Shown one piece after another: positions 1 through 11,609 of a DNA stretch of 64,000 bases; within the stretch, counting starts at the first letter, position 1; the number at the start of each line of letters is the position of its first letter. A program made the translations under genes and the position numbers. This DNA comes from Toxonevra muliebris (Eukaryota; Arthropoda; Insecta; Diptera; Pallopteridae), in contig OY829329.1 of the NCBI GenBank assembly GCA_963691655.1, forward strand, positions 55,503,408 through 55,567,407. Reading direction: 5' to 3'. The notes under the pieces were generated by a model. It was given only the letters and a program-made list of their open reading frames with translations. It was not told where the DNA came from and did not search any database.

Positions 1-1158
1 ATAATTGAAGTTAGTTTCTTTTGGTAAAATTATATTTCATGCACTTGAATGCATATGCAGAGTTAAACTATTTCAGCTGTAAGTCATAGAATTTTGGCAA
101 AAAAAAAAAAAATAAATTTTAGAAGTATGTATTCGTAGTTGATGATTTTATATTTAAAATTAAACTTATATAATAGTTGAAAAATTCATGAACAATTTCA
201 GAAGGGTGTTAATCATATAACTTTTGAAGTTTATAATGTATTCACGTGGAAGTTGAAATCAATTTTCGTTGCCCAAAATTCGATTTTCAGAAAAGTTATT
301 CAGACGGCATTGGATTTTTCATCTGTCAATTTTTATTTTCATTTTTTTGAGATCATTTACTTTTCTCACACTTTTTACAAATAACTAATGTCATCATGTT
401 TGGTAGATACCAAAAAAAGTACTATATATTGTAATAGGTGGAATATTATAGTAGCATTCTCTCAATTCTTTCAGAAACACAGAGTTGCATAGCGAAAGAT
501 CATAGCCAAAAAACTTTTTTCGTTGAAAATCGGCTGAAAATCAGATTTTCGTTTGACAATTGTTCTATGACGAAAATTAAATTTTCAAGGGATTTTCATC
601 CAAAATCGATTTTGAGCACAAAAATCAAATTTTCAGCCGCCATGTAAACATACTATTAGTTTGCGTTTTTAATACTTCTAAACTAAAAGTTCTCCATCAA
701 TTTCTTATTGACTTTTTAAATGAGTGGGTTGGCTACTGTACATACAGAAAATTCCAGGTTTAATTTTCGGATCAGATAAAAGCTAGAAATAGAAAAATGT
801 TGGACTTTCTATACAACATCGCTTGGTAAGCAATGACCCAAACCTCCAAGAGTAAAAATTGTTTATGAAAAACTATTTACTTTTCAATTCCACATAAAAC
901 AGAAAGTCCCTCCAGTCCGCTCGTGTACAAATATATTACTCTTAAAACTAGGCTTATTACGACAATAGCCTTTGCGTTTGGGGTATTGGATGAGGTTTTT
1001 CTCGAAACAGTATTCTAAGGGTGTTCCTCGAGGCAACCTACTTTTGCGATTCGCCTTTCTGAACAAGAAAAACTACATAAAGGATGTCCACCTAATTGTT
1101 GGATAAGGCTGCAACAACCTGATTATGCTCGGCGTTATTGCATGGCAGATCCATTAGT
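1..1158. other. AT-rich noncoding stretch, no gene recognised
   Basis: This is AT-rich sequence with short poly-A tracts. A less AT-rich patch at about 870-1160 contains a 60-residue minus-strand open frame (884-1066) with several Arg/Lys-rich stretches. I could not match it to any family, and it may be an old transposon fragment. No splice signals or conserved motifs were seen elsewhere in the stretch. Confidence 0.5.
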
Positions 1159-1334
1159 CTCGTTTCTCAGGTTAGGTTAGGTTGGAGTGGCTGTCGAGAG
1201 ATACACTTAGGCCTGAACGGCCAATTGTGATACCACATAGTTGGACCTACAGTTGAACGCCGATTCCGAACGGCGGTGTGGCAACTTTTTATCGGCTTTG
1301 TGGTTTTGCCATTACCAACCAATGTGTACTTGTA

Positions 1335-1811
1335 CAGGGTGACAATCGTAAAGTGACGCACACATTTCAGCAGTTATTTTCAAAAGGACGTACTTCCATT
1401 AAGTACAATTCAGTGTTAACATTGCTGAATATATAAGCATTCATTTGAACCCCACCTCATTCAATATAACCTCCTTTAGCCTGCACACATGCCTTCAATC
1501 GATCCGGAAATCTCCAAACCCCCCAGTTTCATTATATCGAATAATAGCTCGGTCTACCGTACGACTTGACAAATTTAAAGCCTTTGCAATTTGACGGCTA
1601 CTATAATTTGCCAAATGAAATTTCAGAATTTCACGACGAATATTTTCCTTGTCCATTTTTATGGAAATTTCAAAATGTAATAACAAAAACTCAAATGAAA
1701 TTAAAAGCAAAGCCAATGATGAATGAATTTGCTTTTTAAATTAAAGTAACGGTAAATGGCAAAGCTTGCTGCAGAGTATTAAACTTGCGTCACTTTATAA
1801 TTGTCACCCTG
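1335..1811 (-). mobile_element. Tc1-like non-autonomous element inserted in the SINE
   Basis: The ends are matching inverted repeats that begin CAGGGTGACAAT and continue TAAAGTGACGCA, about 26 bp with two or three differences. TA dinucleotides at 1333-1334 and 1812-1813 fit the TA duplication of the Tc1/mariner superfamily. The 477-bp element retains only the two ends of a transposase gene (see 1457-1656), so it is an internal-deletion derivative. Removing it restores a continuous SINE, which sets the order of insertion: SINE first, then this element. Confidence 0.85.
1457..1656 (-). pseudogene. Internally deleted Tc1-like transposase (HTH end joined to C-terminal end)
   Basis: The frame starts MDKENIRREILKFH and continues with a helix-turn-helix-like segment (SSRQIAKALNLSSRTVDRAI, then IRYNETGGFG), typical of the N-terminal DNA-binding domain of Tc1-like transposases. 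After GFGD the reading jumps, with a frame change, to PDRLKACVQAKGGYIE and a stop, which resembles the last residues of such proteins. The whole catalytic DDE region is missing. In the uncorrected frame the peptide ends after FRID, so a short HTH-only polypeptide could be made. The adjacent upstream in-frame extension (to 1716) is hydrophobic and is unlikely to be real coding sequence. Confidence 0.8.
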
Positions 1812-1969
1812 TATACTATCTTATAATTCTCATACACTTCATATTGATAGTGTATATAAGAAAGTTATGAAAATTAACCACCAGACGAAGACGGAAATCG
1901 AACCCGAACCTCCCAGATGAAACTCTAGTGCACTACCCAATAGACTATCGGTGTCGCCTCGTTTCTCAG

Positions 1970-3881
1970 ACTCGCATTTATTCTGTTTCGGGCCTCAATT
2001 TCAAAAGCCGCAGCTGAGCGACGCTTAAAATGTCACTTGGAAGGTTTGTCAAAAGCGACTTAGGTCGTTGCTGAGAAATCTTCCACAAAAAAGAATGACA
2101 CTTTGGCGCGGAATTGGTCTCACAGGGACCAAAGTAGTCTTAAACCTTTAATAAAGGCAACTAAAAATATTTTTTATTGCATATTCTAAACTTCTCTTTA
2201 ATCTGATATGGCCTGCCAGTGATGGCTTCTCACATAATTATGGGATATGGGTAGAACGATACTTAAATTTACTCAAAAGGTTTATTATTCGGTTTTGTTT
2301 TCAGAAACTTAAAAACTTCTTTTTATGCTACATCCTCTTGCACATTATTATTTCTTTTTTATAGTTTTTGCTTTGTTTTTGGACACTAATGCACACTTGA
2401 TCAATTTTTGGCCATATGCCAATTTCCTAAATATACCTGTCTGCTGCTGAAACTAAAATTTTCCAAGTATTTGTTGTATATATATGAATGAAAATGGTGC
2501 TGCAAATGTTACCAACAAAAAATGCTCATCTTTTTTCTTTTTTTTTGTTTTCTTCTACTTGCAGGTATGTACATCAACAAAGCAACAATAGCATAATAAC
2601 GTCAATTGGGTCAGAGCATTCTCTTTCTATTCCAACTATTTGCTTGAATATCTACTTACAACACTATGCACTCCCACACAAGCACGCACAAACACACTAA
2701 TGCAGATACACACATAGTTTGTTACATGCCACGAATAGACATAAAAGTTAATTTCAAATCGTTTTTAAATTAGCTTAATTCGCATTAAGTAAGCTCAAAA
2801 TGCGCCTACGATGACACAAAAACAAAATGGGTAAAAAGAAATAAAAAGAAAAAAATACATATATCTACTTACAATAGTTACGACAAAATACTAGCAACAG
2901 CAACAACAAAAACAGCTGAACGAAACTGAAGAGAAGAAGAAAAAGCAGAAAACCACATTTAAAATGTTGAATCTTCAACAACAACACCACCATCATCATC
3001 ATCACCATCGCCATCATTCACAACACAACTTCACTCCATTTTACACAGTATAAAATGCCATCCATTTATGAAAAGACTAAAGCAAAAACAGCAACTACAA
3101 AAGCAAAACAGCAACAACAACATAAAACTATGGCTTAAATGACTTTTAATACTTTATAAATTTGTTTTTTTTAATATTTATTTTTGTATAAAAAAGGCAT
3201 ACAATTTGAAATGCTAGAACGCCTCTTCACAACACTTTTGCTTGCTGCTTTAGCTGGCTAATGTTGCTGCTTTTGCTGACTGCCGTTGCTTACTGCTTCT
3301 ACTGCTGTACCTATGCTGTTTTGTTTTTCTTTATTAATACTGTTTTTTGTTGCTGCTGTGTTCGGCTGTCGCATAACGTTGACTACCGCTGCGCCTGCGC
3401 ACATATTAACTTTTTTTGTTGTTGGTGTTGTTTCGTTTGGTTTTTATTTATTTTTTGCGCTACATTAAGTCAGCAATAACACAATTACAACAACAGCAGC
3501 AGCAATATTAAAATAAAAGAAAAATTTAAATTCAGAAATTCCAATTATCAATTAAGTCAACGTTAAAAATGTAATAAAAATACAACAACAATACTGCGGC
3601 AGCAACAGTAACAAGAACCGGGCAACATATTGAGTGGCAAAAGAGCAGCCAGTCAACAACAACAACAACAGCAGTAGTGGCAATAACAGCAACAACAATA
3701 ATAATAAATAAATAAGAACAAAAAGATAAAACATTAATTATTATTAATTGCTTTTTTTGTTTTTACTACTTCTTTCTCTTGCGCTCGCCTTGCGCTGTTT
3801 CTTTTTTTTTCGTTGTACATTTGTACATGTGTTGGTGTGTGTGTATACAAATATCTTTATATTTGTCTGTCCATTCATTCA
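1970..3881. other. Microsatellite-rich noncoding DNA
   Basis: No gene is supported. The stretch holds CAACAA/CAGCAA runs (about 2890-3120), a CATCAC run (2982-3015), CA-rich stretches near 2680-2720, and poly-T tracts. Several open frames of 60-75 residues here are Cys/Leu/Phe-rich or Leu-rich readings of these repeats on one strand or the other and show no protein family features. Confidence 0.6.
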
Positions 3882-3883
3882 TA

Positions 3884-4522
3884 CAGCTATGGCCAAAAAA
3901 ATAGTAGTGTCATAAGCGAAAAGTTTCACTCGGCTATTACCAAACTAAACAATCTGCAAAGACCTTTTCATCACAGGTTCTATGCGACTTGTCCATCCCC
4001 TGTTGTTTGGTCTTTCGTCAACACAAAGCTAAAAGTGGAAATTGCTCATCTAAACATATTTAGTAAAACTCCTACTTTAATCTTTTGCAATGGATTTTAC
4101 GATTAAAGATCTATGCTTCGAAAGGAGAATCTATATTGTACTTCCTTCCACGTCCGCTTAGATTGGCCAATGCTCTTACGCCGGTCTGTTTGCTTTTAAT
4201 TGGTATAGACACGGCTCAAAATGAATTGTGGTTCAAGTGCTGGCGTCGTTGGACTTAACATTATGATCTTAATTTAATTGAGCGTTTTCCGCCCGAAATA
4301 TACGAAGTTGAAACCTGTGGCCGAACAAATCTTGAAAAGGGGTTAGTAGACGCATTATTATCATCATTATTTTCTCTGGTGGCCAGACAGCGTTCTCGTA
4401 GAGTTTCCCTCGAAACTGGTAAAAGAGTGTTTTGGTAGTCTCCAATGCTTGGCATAAAAGATTTCTTAGATTGCAGTGCCTGGTTATTGGGTTGAAAAAA
4501 ACTATTATTTTGACCGCAGCTG
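3884..4522 (+). mobile_element. Degenerate Tc1-like element
   Basis: The left end (CAGCTATGGCCAAAAAAATA) pairs with the reverse complement of the right end (CAGCTGCGGTCAAAATAATA), and both are flanked by TA (3882-3883 and 4523-4524). On the plus strand a decayed transposase can be followed. A block reading HYDLNLIERF at about 4260-4290 matches the DLNLIE motif that holds the third catalytic residue of DD34E Tc1 transposases, and a C-terminal block reads GYWVEKNYYF near 4478-4507. Stops and frameshifts interrupt everything in between, and the first part of the transposase is missing, so this is an inactive 639-bp deletion derivative. Confidence 0.75.
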
Positions 4523-4712
4523 TAAATATTCGTTATATGTCTCTGTATATTATTTTTTCGGGTATATTTTCATTGTTTTTGCCCCTGCTGCTGCTGCTAT
4601 GTTTTTCGGTTTATTTTTTTTTTTTCTTTCTGAATTTTCAAAAATTTGTTTCGCTTTTTGAAGTTTGTAATTTGTTTTATTTTTTTCTTCTCTAAAAAAA
4701 ACTTTAGCTCAC

Positions 4713-4952
4713 CTTAGCAGCAGCAGCACTTACTGTTCGTTGTTTTTGTAGTAATCTTGACTTTTCGCTCTTATGCACACTCTTCATGCTCTCCTTCCTC
4801 CTTGAGCTGCGCAAAAACTTTGCTTCTTGTATAGCTTTATTGCCGGCATTACTACTGGTGCTGTTGTTGTTATTCTTGATACCCTTTTCCATGCTATTTG
4901 TCGATTGGAGCTCCCGCTGCTGTTGCTGTGTTATGTTGCTGTTGTCCAACAT
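4713..4952 (-). CDS. Candidate first coding exon, unknown gene, minus strand
   Basis: An open frame of 80 codons starts MLDNSNITQQQQRELQS and ends at a strong splice donor (AAG|GTGAGC on the minus strand) in phase 0. An in-frame stop about 50 bp upstream of the ATG makes this Met the likely start. The first half is Gln/Asn/Ser-rich, as in many fly N termini. The second half is basic and charged (EAKFLRSSRRKESMKSVHKS, then EKSRLLQKQRTVSAAAAK), unlike the translated microsatellites around it. A second possible donor (ACA|GTAAGT) lies about 20 bp earlier. I do not recognise the protein, and no downstream exon was found between 1 and 4700, so the rest of the gene would lie outside the window. A chance frame remains possible. 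Confidence 0.4.
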
Positions 4953-4959
4953 GAGGGCC

Positions 4960-6870
4960 GTACGACAGTTGTTGAAATTAAATGCTCACATGTGGGATTT
5001 CGCTTAAACAAAAACAACAGCAACAACAACAAAAGTGTAGTGAAGTCAACTTAACTTCACCATTCCATTCCAATACATTTTTGTATTGTTTTTTGTTTTA
5101 ACAAATTTTTAAATTTCTTTTATTTATTTATTTTTTCATGTACGTGTTTTGTTGTTGTTTTGCTGCTGTTGTTTTTTGGCATTGGTTTGATTGAAGAATT
5201 TATGTGATTTTTCAAGCATTTAAGTAATTTTTTAAATCTTATTTAACAACGACATCGAATTGAAAAATATTGTATTTTTTTCCTCTTTGCTCCTTGTTTG
5301 TTGTATTTTGTTTGGGCATCAGAATGTCATTGAATATCTTAAACCAAAAACTTTTCCATTTTTTGTTTTCTGTTTGTGTCTGAGTTAATTAAAAAAAAAA
5401 ACTTAATTGAGGAGCAAACTACTTTGTAGTTTGAAATAAATCATTTTGTTCTGAGTATTGTGTGTGCTTTGTGTTGTTTGCTATTAATAAATGTCTGTAT
5501 GGTGTATACAAAATGCTTGACATTTTGTGTATGAAATATTACAAGAAGTTTTCCCATAGGTTGATACCTACTACTACATATTTACATATTAGCACACGTA
5601 TGCCCATGATACTAGTTTCCATAGTTAAGTGGGTCACGTGTCGAAAGGTTGGGGGCGTGTGTAAGACAAAGTTCTAGTGAAGGTGACTTTTAGCAGAATA
5701 ATGAGAAATTAATTTATTGTGCACTGTGCAAACTTATAGTAAAAAGAAGAAAACTTTTGAGAACTTAAATTGTAAAGGTTTTATTACTCATTGATCGGAT
5801 CCGGCAACATCTTTATGTCTTCACTTTTATTGAATTATAAATCTAACATTCTTTTGAAAGCAATGTAATAGGTTATTTCATTCCAAATGATGTATTTCAC
5901 TATCCAACAGGGGTATCCTTTTTTAGGAAGCTAGGTAATAACAGGGAAAATGCTCTATAGTGTCGTTTTTTCCTCAGGGCAGATTTAATTGCACCCGAGA
6001 TTTTTTCCCTCCAGACTGAGAAGAAAGCTTGCTGTTCTTCCATACGGTTCATTCGTAAAGCACTTCGTAGTTTTGCATACAGTCGTTGATACATTGCTTA
6101 ATTCCTGCCAAACTGAAACCAAAAATTATATTCAGATTTTTTCATCGATCAACGGTTGGCAGCTCATTAGCCCTTTCGTTGTCAATCAGGCTATCATGTG
6201 CTGAAATCTACATTGGGTTTAGTCTTGACATCTTGCAGCCTGCCTATCACTGTTGACGTCTTTTCAGTTTACTTGCCCATCGTTTTTTGTTATCCAGCAA
6301 ACTCCATTCCAAACGGCAAGGATCTCTGTTTGGAAATTCGTCGCCATTTGTCCTGTAGCAAAAAAGTAACTACTCATTTCGTCCAGAAACTGGTTAAAAT
6401 TATTGTTTAGAAACCATCTGTATTGAAAGCAGATTCAGGTCAGGATATTTCACAGAATGATAAATATGTTGACTAGCTAATCGAGAAGGGGGAATTACAT
6501 TTTTTAATTCCTTTAAAACGTCTATTAATTCAGATGAAACTATTGTAATGGCTGAAATATGTTGTTTTTATCGCCAAACGCTCTTACAACCCCCCCCCCC
6601 CCACATATAGATCCTTACTAAATTTACCTGTGCTCTGTATCACCTTTAACGTGCCAGGCTTTCGTTTGATTTAATAGCCTTAATTTCTTTACTCAGGTTA
6701 AATAAATCTAGCGGGTTTAAATCAAGTTAAACATTGAGATCAATTGCATCGCCGGTAAACACTTCTCTGCACTCTATTTAGAGTAGAAATAGTGGTTTTA
6801 ACCAGGACTTTATGTTACCATATCTCAGATATTTATATATTTGACAATTAGGACTGTGTGCAATTTGCCA
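4960..6870. other. Noncoding DNA with one unrecognised coding-like patch
   Basis: AT-rich with TTG/CAA runs near 5010-5030 and 5150-5180. Between about 5890 and 6420 the base composition becomes more even, and open frames occur on both strands, including a basic 64-residue minus-strand frame at 5900-6094. No motif identifies it; an old transposon remnant is the simplest reading. A run of 12 C lies at about 6591-6602. Confidence 0.45.
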
Positions 6871-6879
6871 TCTTTAGTC

Positions 6880-7160
6880 CCACCCAAGTCTTGCCGAACG
6901 TCTTATGGCCTTACCAGAAAATCTTAAGTGCACAATATACTTTCTGCTCGACATGAGTTCCCCATGAAAGCTCGTGATCTTGGGCGCTTCACTTCCGAAA
7001 ACAAAACCAGGTTCACTCTTGTCGGTATCAGGAGTTGAAGCCCTCTCTGTTTGCGTCTCCGAGTAAAGAGCATTAAGGGGCTTTTATGCGGATTGCACAA
7101 TGAGGCGGTCATATCTAAGATTGTATCGGAGTGCATAACCATCGTTCGCGTAGACATGAC
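6880..7160 (-). pseudogene. Fragment of a non-LTR retrotransposon reverse transcriptase
   Basis: On the minus strand the frame at 7157-6924 reads ...NPHKSPLMLFTRRRKQRGLQ and then NLVLFSEVK. This order (Asn-Pro-x-Lys, then a LFTRRRK block, then L-x-x-S/F-EVK) is the thumb region that follows the YADD box in Jockey/R1-type reverse transcriptases. The frame then breaks. A GKxxGxxWG-like stretch can be glimpsed downstream only by changing frame. The catalytic palm is not present, so this is a small dead fragment. The clade cannot be decided. Confidence 0.4.
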
Positions 7161-7164
7161 TGTA

Positions 7165-9540
7165 TACTAAGTGTAGATATGAACTCTAATCGGACCCAAA
7201 AGTATCGATCGAAAGAAAAGTATCATTTAGAAAAGAGAATGGAAAGGAAAATACTGATAATTCATTTAACACTTATGCAGCGCTGTAAATCGCTGTTTAG
7301 TGTTCCATTTTCAATGCGTTTTTTGTATATCGATACTGAAGGCAGTGTCCTGATATGAGTAAAAGTATCGATGGCTTAACCACTAGATCCGAATCCTTTT
7401 ATGGCACAACAGCCCATGGAGGGCCTAGATCGGCCTTTTCGCATCCATTCATGTTATATTTATACGTCTCTTCTATGAACTACAGCTTTATGTCGAATAC
7501 GAATAACGATGCGAAAAGCTTTATTTAGGCAATTTTTACTTTTGGAGGTTTGCCATTGCCAGTCAAGAGGTGGTGCCGTATGTATTAGTATTTTCAATTT
7601 TTGATTTATGACTGCGCCAAGTACTAAACTCGCACAGAACTAGCCTGCGGTGACTACGTACTGGAATCGAATTCAAAATACTAATTTGATCAAAATATCG
7701 ATACTTTTTTCCTGTCCCTAAGAGCAAATGTGGAAATCATTAAGCGTCAAGTATTTAATAATAACGCGTTGTTTCGCTTTGTCGGTTTTACCTTGCGCAA
7801 AATTTTCAATTGCCCAGCATTCACATTTAGAAAAAAGTGTACTCCCTTCTTATTTTTTAAATTAAATTTCATTTTAAGTCACTCACTCATAAAAAGTCAC
7901 CTTGAATTCAGTGCTATATACGTATTCAGATTTATAAATTGTGAAATTTTGTGCACTTGCACACACTTATTTTCTTCTTCAAATGACCCCTAATGACTTC
8001 GTATTGAACTCAATTTAAAACTCAAATAAAATTCATAATTTAAGAACCATTTACTTAAGCATTTATTGTAAGGTTTTTAACAATATATATTTTTTAAAAG
8101 TATCTTTAAGTACAACAATTTTCAAACTCATAAAATTGGTTGGTTGGTTGGTTGGTTGGTGTTGCTATTCTTGCGTTGCTGCCAAACTCTTCATATACCT
8201 AAGATTGCTGCAACTAAATTGCACACACATACATTCATAACTACAACTATGCATGTATGTAAGTAAATTGCTCTACGAGTACCTACCTACCTACCCTACT
8301 AGCAACAGAAACGGCAACACAACAGCAAAAAATACAAAACGTAACGAAACGAAAATTGCAACTTTCGAGCAGCATTTAAGCTTCTTTCTTTCCTCTACAC
8401 GTTTATTTTTTTCGCTTTTTTTTTGTGTACCTTTTCATTATTTCGCTTTAAAGTGCAAACAATTTTTTCTGCTGCTGAGTTTTTCTGCACATGCATACGT
8501 ACATATTGTATATATTATATTTCTTTATAATAATTTCTTTTCATTTCATATGAAAAACCAAAAAAAAAAAAAAAAAATTTTCATATGTATATAAAAAACA
8601 AAAGCAACAAAAAAACATAAAAAAAATGAAATGAAAATTGCTTTGCTGTTTGCTGCAATTAGAATGCGTGTTAAGTGGAGAGAAGATACATAAATTCATC
8701 GTTTGCTCAAAAGGAACATGACGTACACACACGCAAATACACATAAGCACAAATACAGACACATATTTACATTCCCTCACACACACATGCACACATATGT
8801 TTCACGTATCTACTAAAAAATGCATTAAGTGCAATAGCAACAACAACAGCAACAAATTTGAAACAAAACTTGATTCTTCTTTTACTCGCTGGCTACATCT
8901 TTAAGCTGTGCCGCGCATCAACTTGCGTTAAAAAGAGTAACAGCAAAAATAACAACAACAGCTGTAGCAGCAGCAACAGCAACAACGAGAACAACAACGT
9001 CGAAAAAAATATTTTTATATGAGAAACGAAAAAGTTTCTTTATTTTCTTCTTTCTTTAGCTTATTTTACTAGAATTTATAGCCGCGCAGGTTGTGCTGTG
9101 GTGTTCTCTAATACTTGCACATGAGCCAAGCGAGTAAGCGAACGAGTGTAGACCACCACTCATTTACTTACTATCTGCTACTTCTAATGCTCTTCCCATT
9201 GCTGCTGCTGCTATGTACGTGCAGCAGCTTCAGCCGCCAACCTCTATATGAAAATGCACTAAATCTCTGATAACCGAAAATGCATTAGTTGGTTGTTTGG
9301 TGTTGCATATGCTCTTTTTCTTTTCTTTTTTCAGTGAAGTTTTTGTTGTCCGTTGTTGCCTCAAAAAACAAAATGCATTAGAAATAGAGTTACCAGTATT
9401 AAAAACAAATTAAAAACTTCAAGACGACAACAAACTTTGGGAAATGATTCAATGAGACTAGTCACTGACATCGGCTAACAAACAGAACATAAGAGATCAA
9501 TAGTACTTTGTCCTACATGGTTAAATAAGGTTTACATAAA
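7165..9540. other. Noncoding DNA with simple repeats
   Basis: No gene is supported. The stretch includes a GGTT tetranucleotide run (about 8138-8160), a TACC run (8281-8295), a poly-A run at about 8560-8577, CA-rich stretches at 8725-8800, and CAACAG/CAGCAA runs at 8835-9000. The open frames here are readings of these repeats. Confidence 0.6.
8138..8160. repeat. GGTT microsatellite
   Basis: A run of about six GGTT tetranucleotides. Confidence 0.9.
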
Positions 9541-10170
9541 AAAGGTTTTCCATTAGGGACATAACAATTTCGTATCTTTATATGAACGCACCTTTAAACT
9601 TTTTTAATGAACTGTCAATGTCAAAAGGTTAGTTAAAGTCAACCAGCAACGTTTGGAAATTAATAAAAATTACTACCGAAATTCTGAGTCGGTGGTCGCC
9701 ACTTTAAGAGCGCCTACTCTAGTTTTCGGTCATTATATCGTCATGTTACCGTCAATGGAAAGCGCTATCGTGTTATGTTGGTAGATTATTTGTGGCCAGA
9801 ATTGGATGAACTTGACATCAACGATATGTGGTTTCAACAAGACGGTGGCACTAGCCACATAGCACGCGTCACAATCGATTTATTGAAAAGCGAATTCGGT
9901 GAACGTGTTATCTCGAGAAATGGTCCGGTGGAATAATCAAACGCGAAATTGCCAACGCTCCGGTCGAAATGTGTGCGAGAGTGGTGGAAAATTGGGTCCA
10001 AAGAATCGATCGCTGTAAACGGGCTCGTGGTGGTCATATGACCGAAATCGAATTTCATTCATAAAATGTAATGCTTGCACTACACCCACAATAAATTTGA
10101 ACTCAATATCTCAAAAAATTCTGTGTTTTATTAATATATAAAATTGTTATGTTCTTAATGAAAAACCCTT
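9541..10170 (+). mobile_element. Internally deleted IS630/Tc1/mariner-type element
   Basis: The terminal repeats are AAAGGTTTTCCATTAGGGAC on the left and, reverse complemented, AAAGGGTTTTTCATTAAGAA on the right; both continue into ATAACAATTT. The plus strand begins a transposase-like reading QRLEINKNYYRNSESVV (about 9644-9700) and then jumps to a C-terminal catalytic piece: VTVNGKRYRVMLVDYLWPEL, then DMWFQQDGGTSHIARVTIDL, then GERVISRNGPVE and a stop. The WFQQDG block carries the second catalytic Asp. The region with the first Asp and the one with the third acidic residue are lost or frameshifted. The exact outer boundary and TA duplication are blurred by flanking A runs. Inactive. Confidence 0.75.
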
Positions 10171-10174
10171 TATA

Positions 10175-11124
10175 TACCTACATTATAAAAAAGTGATTCG
10201 CAATGGACTAGGAGTAAGAAATATTTTCTAATCCTAATAATAGCTTTCCTCAATAAGTCCCAATGAAACTATGTTAGTCGTTTTAAATTCCAATTTACGG
10301 TCTGTAAAACACTTGAAACGTTCGAAGTTTTATAATAGTAGTGAGAAAGAATCATTATACTCCAAGTTCCAGTGCAGACTCTTGCACAATTGCTTTTGAG
10401 CCCAAATAAAGGCTGAGAAACCGATGATGCGACTTAACGCCGTTTTTTAGAGGTTCCATTTTCTAAAGGCTGCAGTCAAGCACCGGACTTGAAATCTTGT
10501 CTATCCTTTCGCAACATATGATTGTGAAAATTTTATCAATATTGCATAGGTATAATTTTTCGTTCTTGATCATATTTGACCATCTAAATTTCAGTTTGCG
10601 ACACAAGCAGAAATTTGTGAAGAGTTATATTTTATTGAACAATGTATCTGTCATTGACCAGATCTCCAGTAAAGATGAAGTTCTCCAGATAGCAAAAGAG
10701 TCCACAGCTTCGATATCATCCAATCCTGATATATTTTTGTTTGTTCTGATCCTCATGGCTTTTGATTTAGTAGTGTTGATTTTTTTTTAAGTCCTAACTT
10801 CGTTGACTGGGACTTCAGATTGTCTGCTTAGTGAGTTTATTGACTGCCTGATATGTCGTTGGCGCAATCACGATCTGTCAAATGGTGCACGGATTTGTTG
10901 AGTGTTATTGAGAATGTAATTTATAATTAACATTCATGAAAAGAATACATAGGTGACGTCAAGCAATCATGTCTCACTCCTGGGCTAAAAAACTCTGACA
11001 GACATTGACATTGTGCAGGATTATGCACTGGAAAAGTGATTCTTTTTCATTACTACTACAAAACGTTGAGGGTTTCAAGTATGATCCATTTGAGTTCAGA
11101 TTCTTGTCTTTTAAATAACTTACT
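10175..11124. other. No gene seen
   Basis: AT-rich sequence. A 97-residue plus-strand open frame (10497-10790) starts without a recognisable motif, is rich in Leu/Ile/Ser, and shows no splice context. I treat it as chance. Confidence 0.5.
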
Positions 11125-11128
11125 TTAA

Positions 11129-11604
11129 CCCTCAGTCACTCACAAACACAGACTATTTTTTTTTTTTGATTCGAGATAAAAAAAAAATAAAATACACGTA
11201 TTTCTATATTTTGAATTTTTTTTTATTATTTGTGAAAAAATTACAAAAGTAGGGTGTGTTGCCTTGAAGCAACACTGAGTCAAAATAAACAAAATAAAAC
11301 ACAAACATAAAAAGTGATCAAAAATCGCCAATTCTTCAAGATAATTACACAAAATACATGTAAACCAATATTTTATTATTTTTTGAAATCGCAGACGGCT
11401 GACACTCGTAAATACCTGTTGTCCAATAACTAATTTCATTTTGTGACAAGCAGTGTCATCTAGTTGCTTCCTTTGGTACCAGTTCGTTAGTTCAGAATGC
11501 AAACCACGGGCTGCAGTGCGTAATTACGCTATAAATTCAGTTCGGTGAATTTGGCAGGCGATTGAGCGGTGTACTGCTTACAGGCTACACTATGCTACAG
11601 AGGG
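11129..11604. mobile_element. piggyBac-type MITE candidate
   Basis: TTAA at 11125-11128 is followed by CCCTCAGT, and the mirror end reads ACAGAGGG followed by TTAA at 11605-11608. TTAA duplications with CCC...GGG ends are the hallmark of the piggyBac superfamily. The terminal repeat is very short (7 of 8 bases), and the inside has no transposase; a 120-residue minus-strand frame inside it has no recognisable motif. The call rests on the termini only. Confidence 0.5.
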
Positions 11605-11609
11605 TTAAG

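Larger units (their letters stand above)
1171..1957 (-). mobile_element. tRNA-derived SINE, full length, split by a MITE
   Basis: The element is flanked by a perfect 12-bp direct repeat, CTCGTTTCTCAG, at 1159-1170 and 1958-1969, which is the target site duplication expected from LINE-mediated retroposition. Read on the minus strand, the head is tRNA-like: an A-box-like TAGTCTATTGGG and a B box, GGTTCGATTTCC. Then comes a unique body and a tail that ends in AACCTAACCTAACCT. Without the inserted MITE (1335-1811 plus one TA) the SINE is about 308 bp. Related pieces occur at 20740-20858, 32147-32398 and 61474-61750. RNA polymerase III transcription is known for such families; activity of this copy is unknown and its B box has a mismatch. 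Confidence 0.85.

Noticed and set aside
6591..6602. Run of 12 cytosines
   Set aside because: A single homopolymer run with no surrounding structure; it may be a sequencing or assembly artefact.
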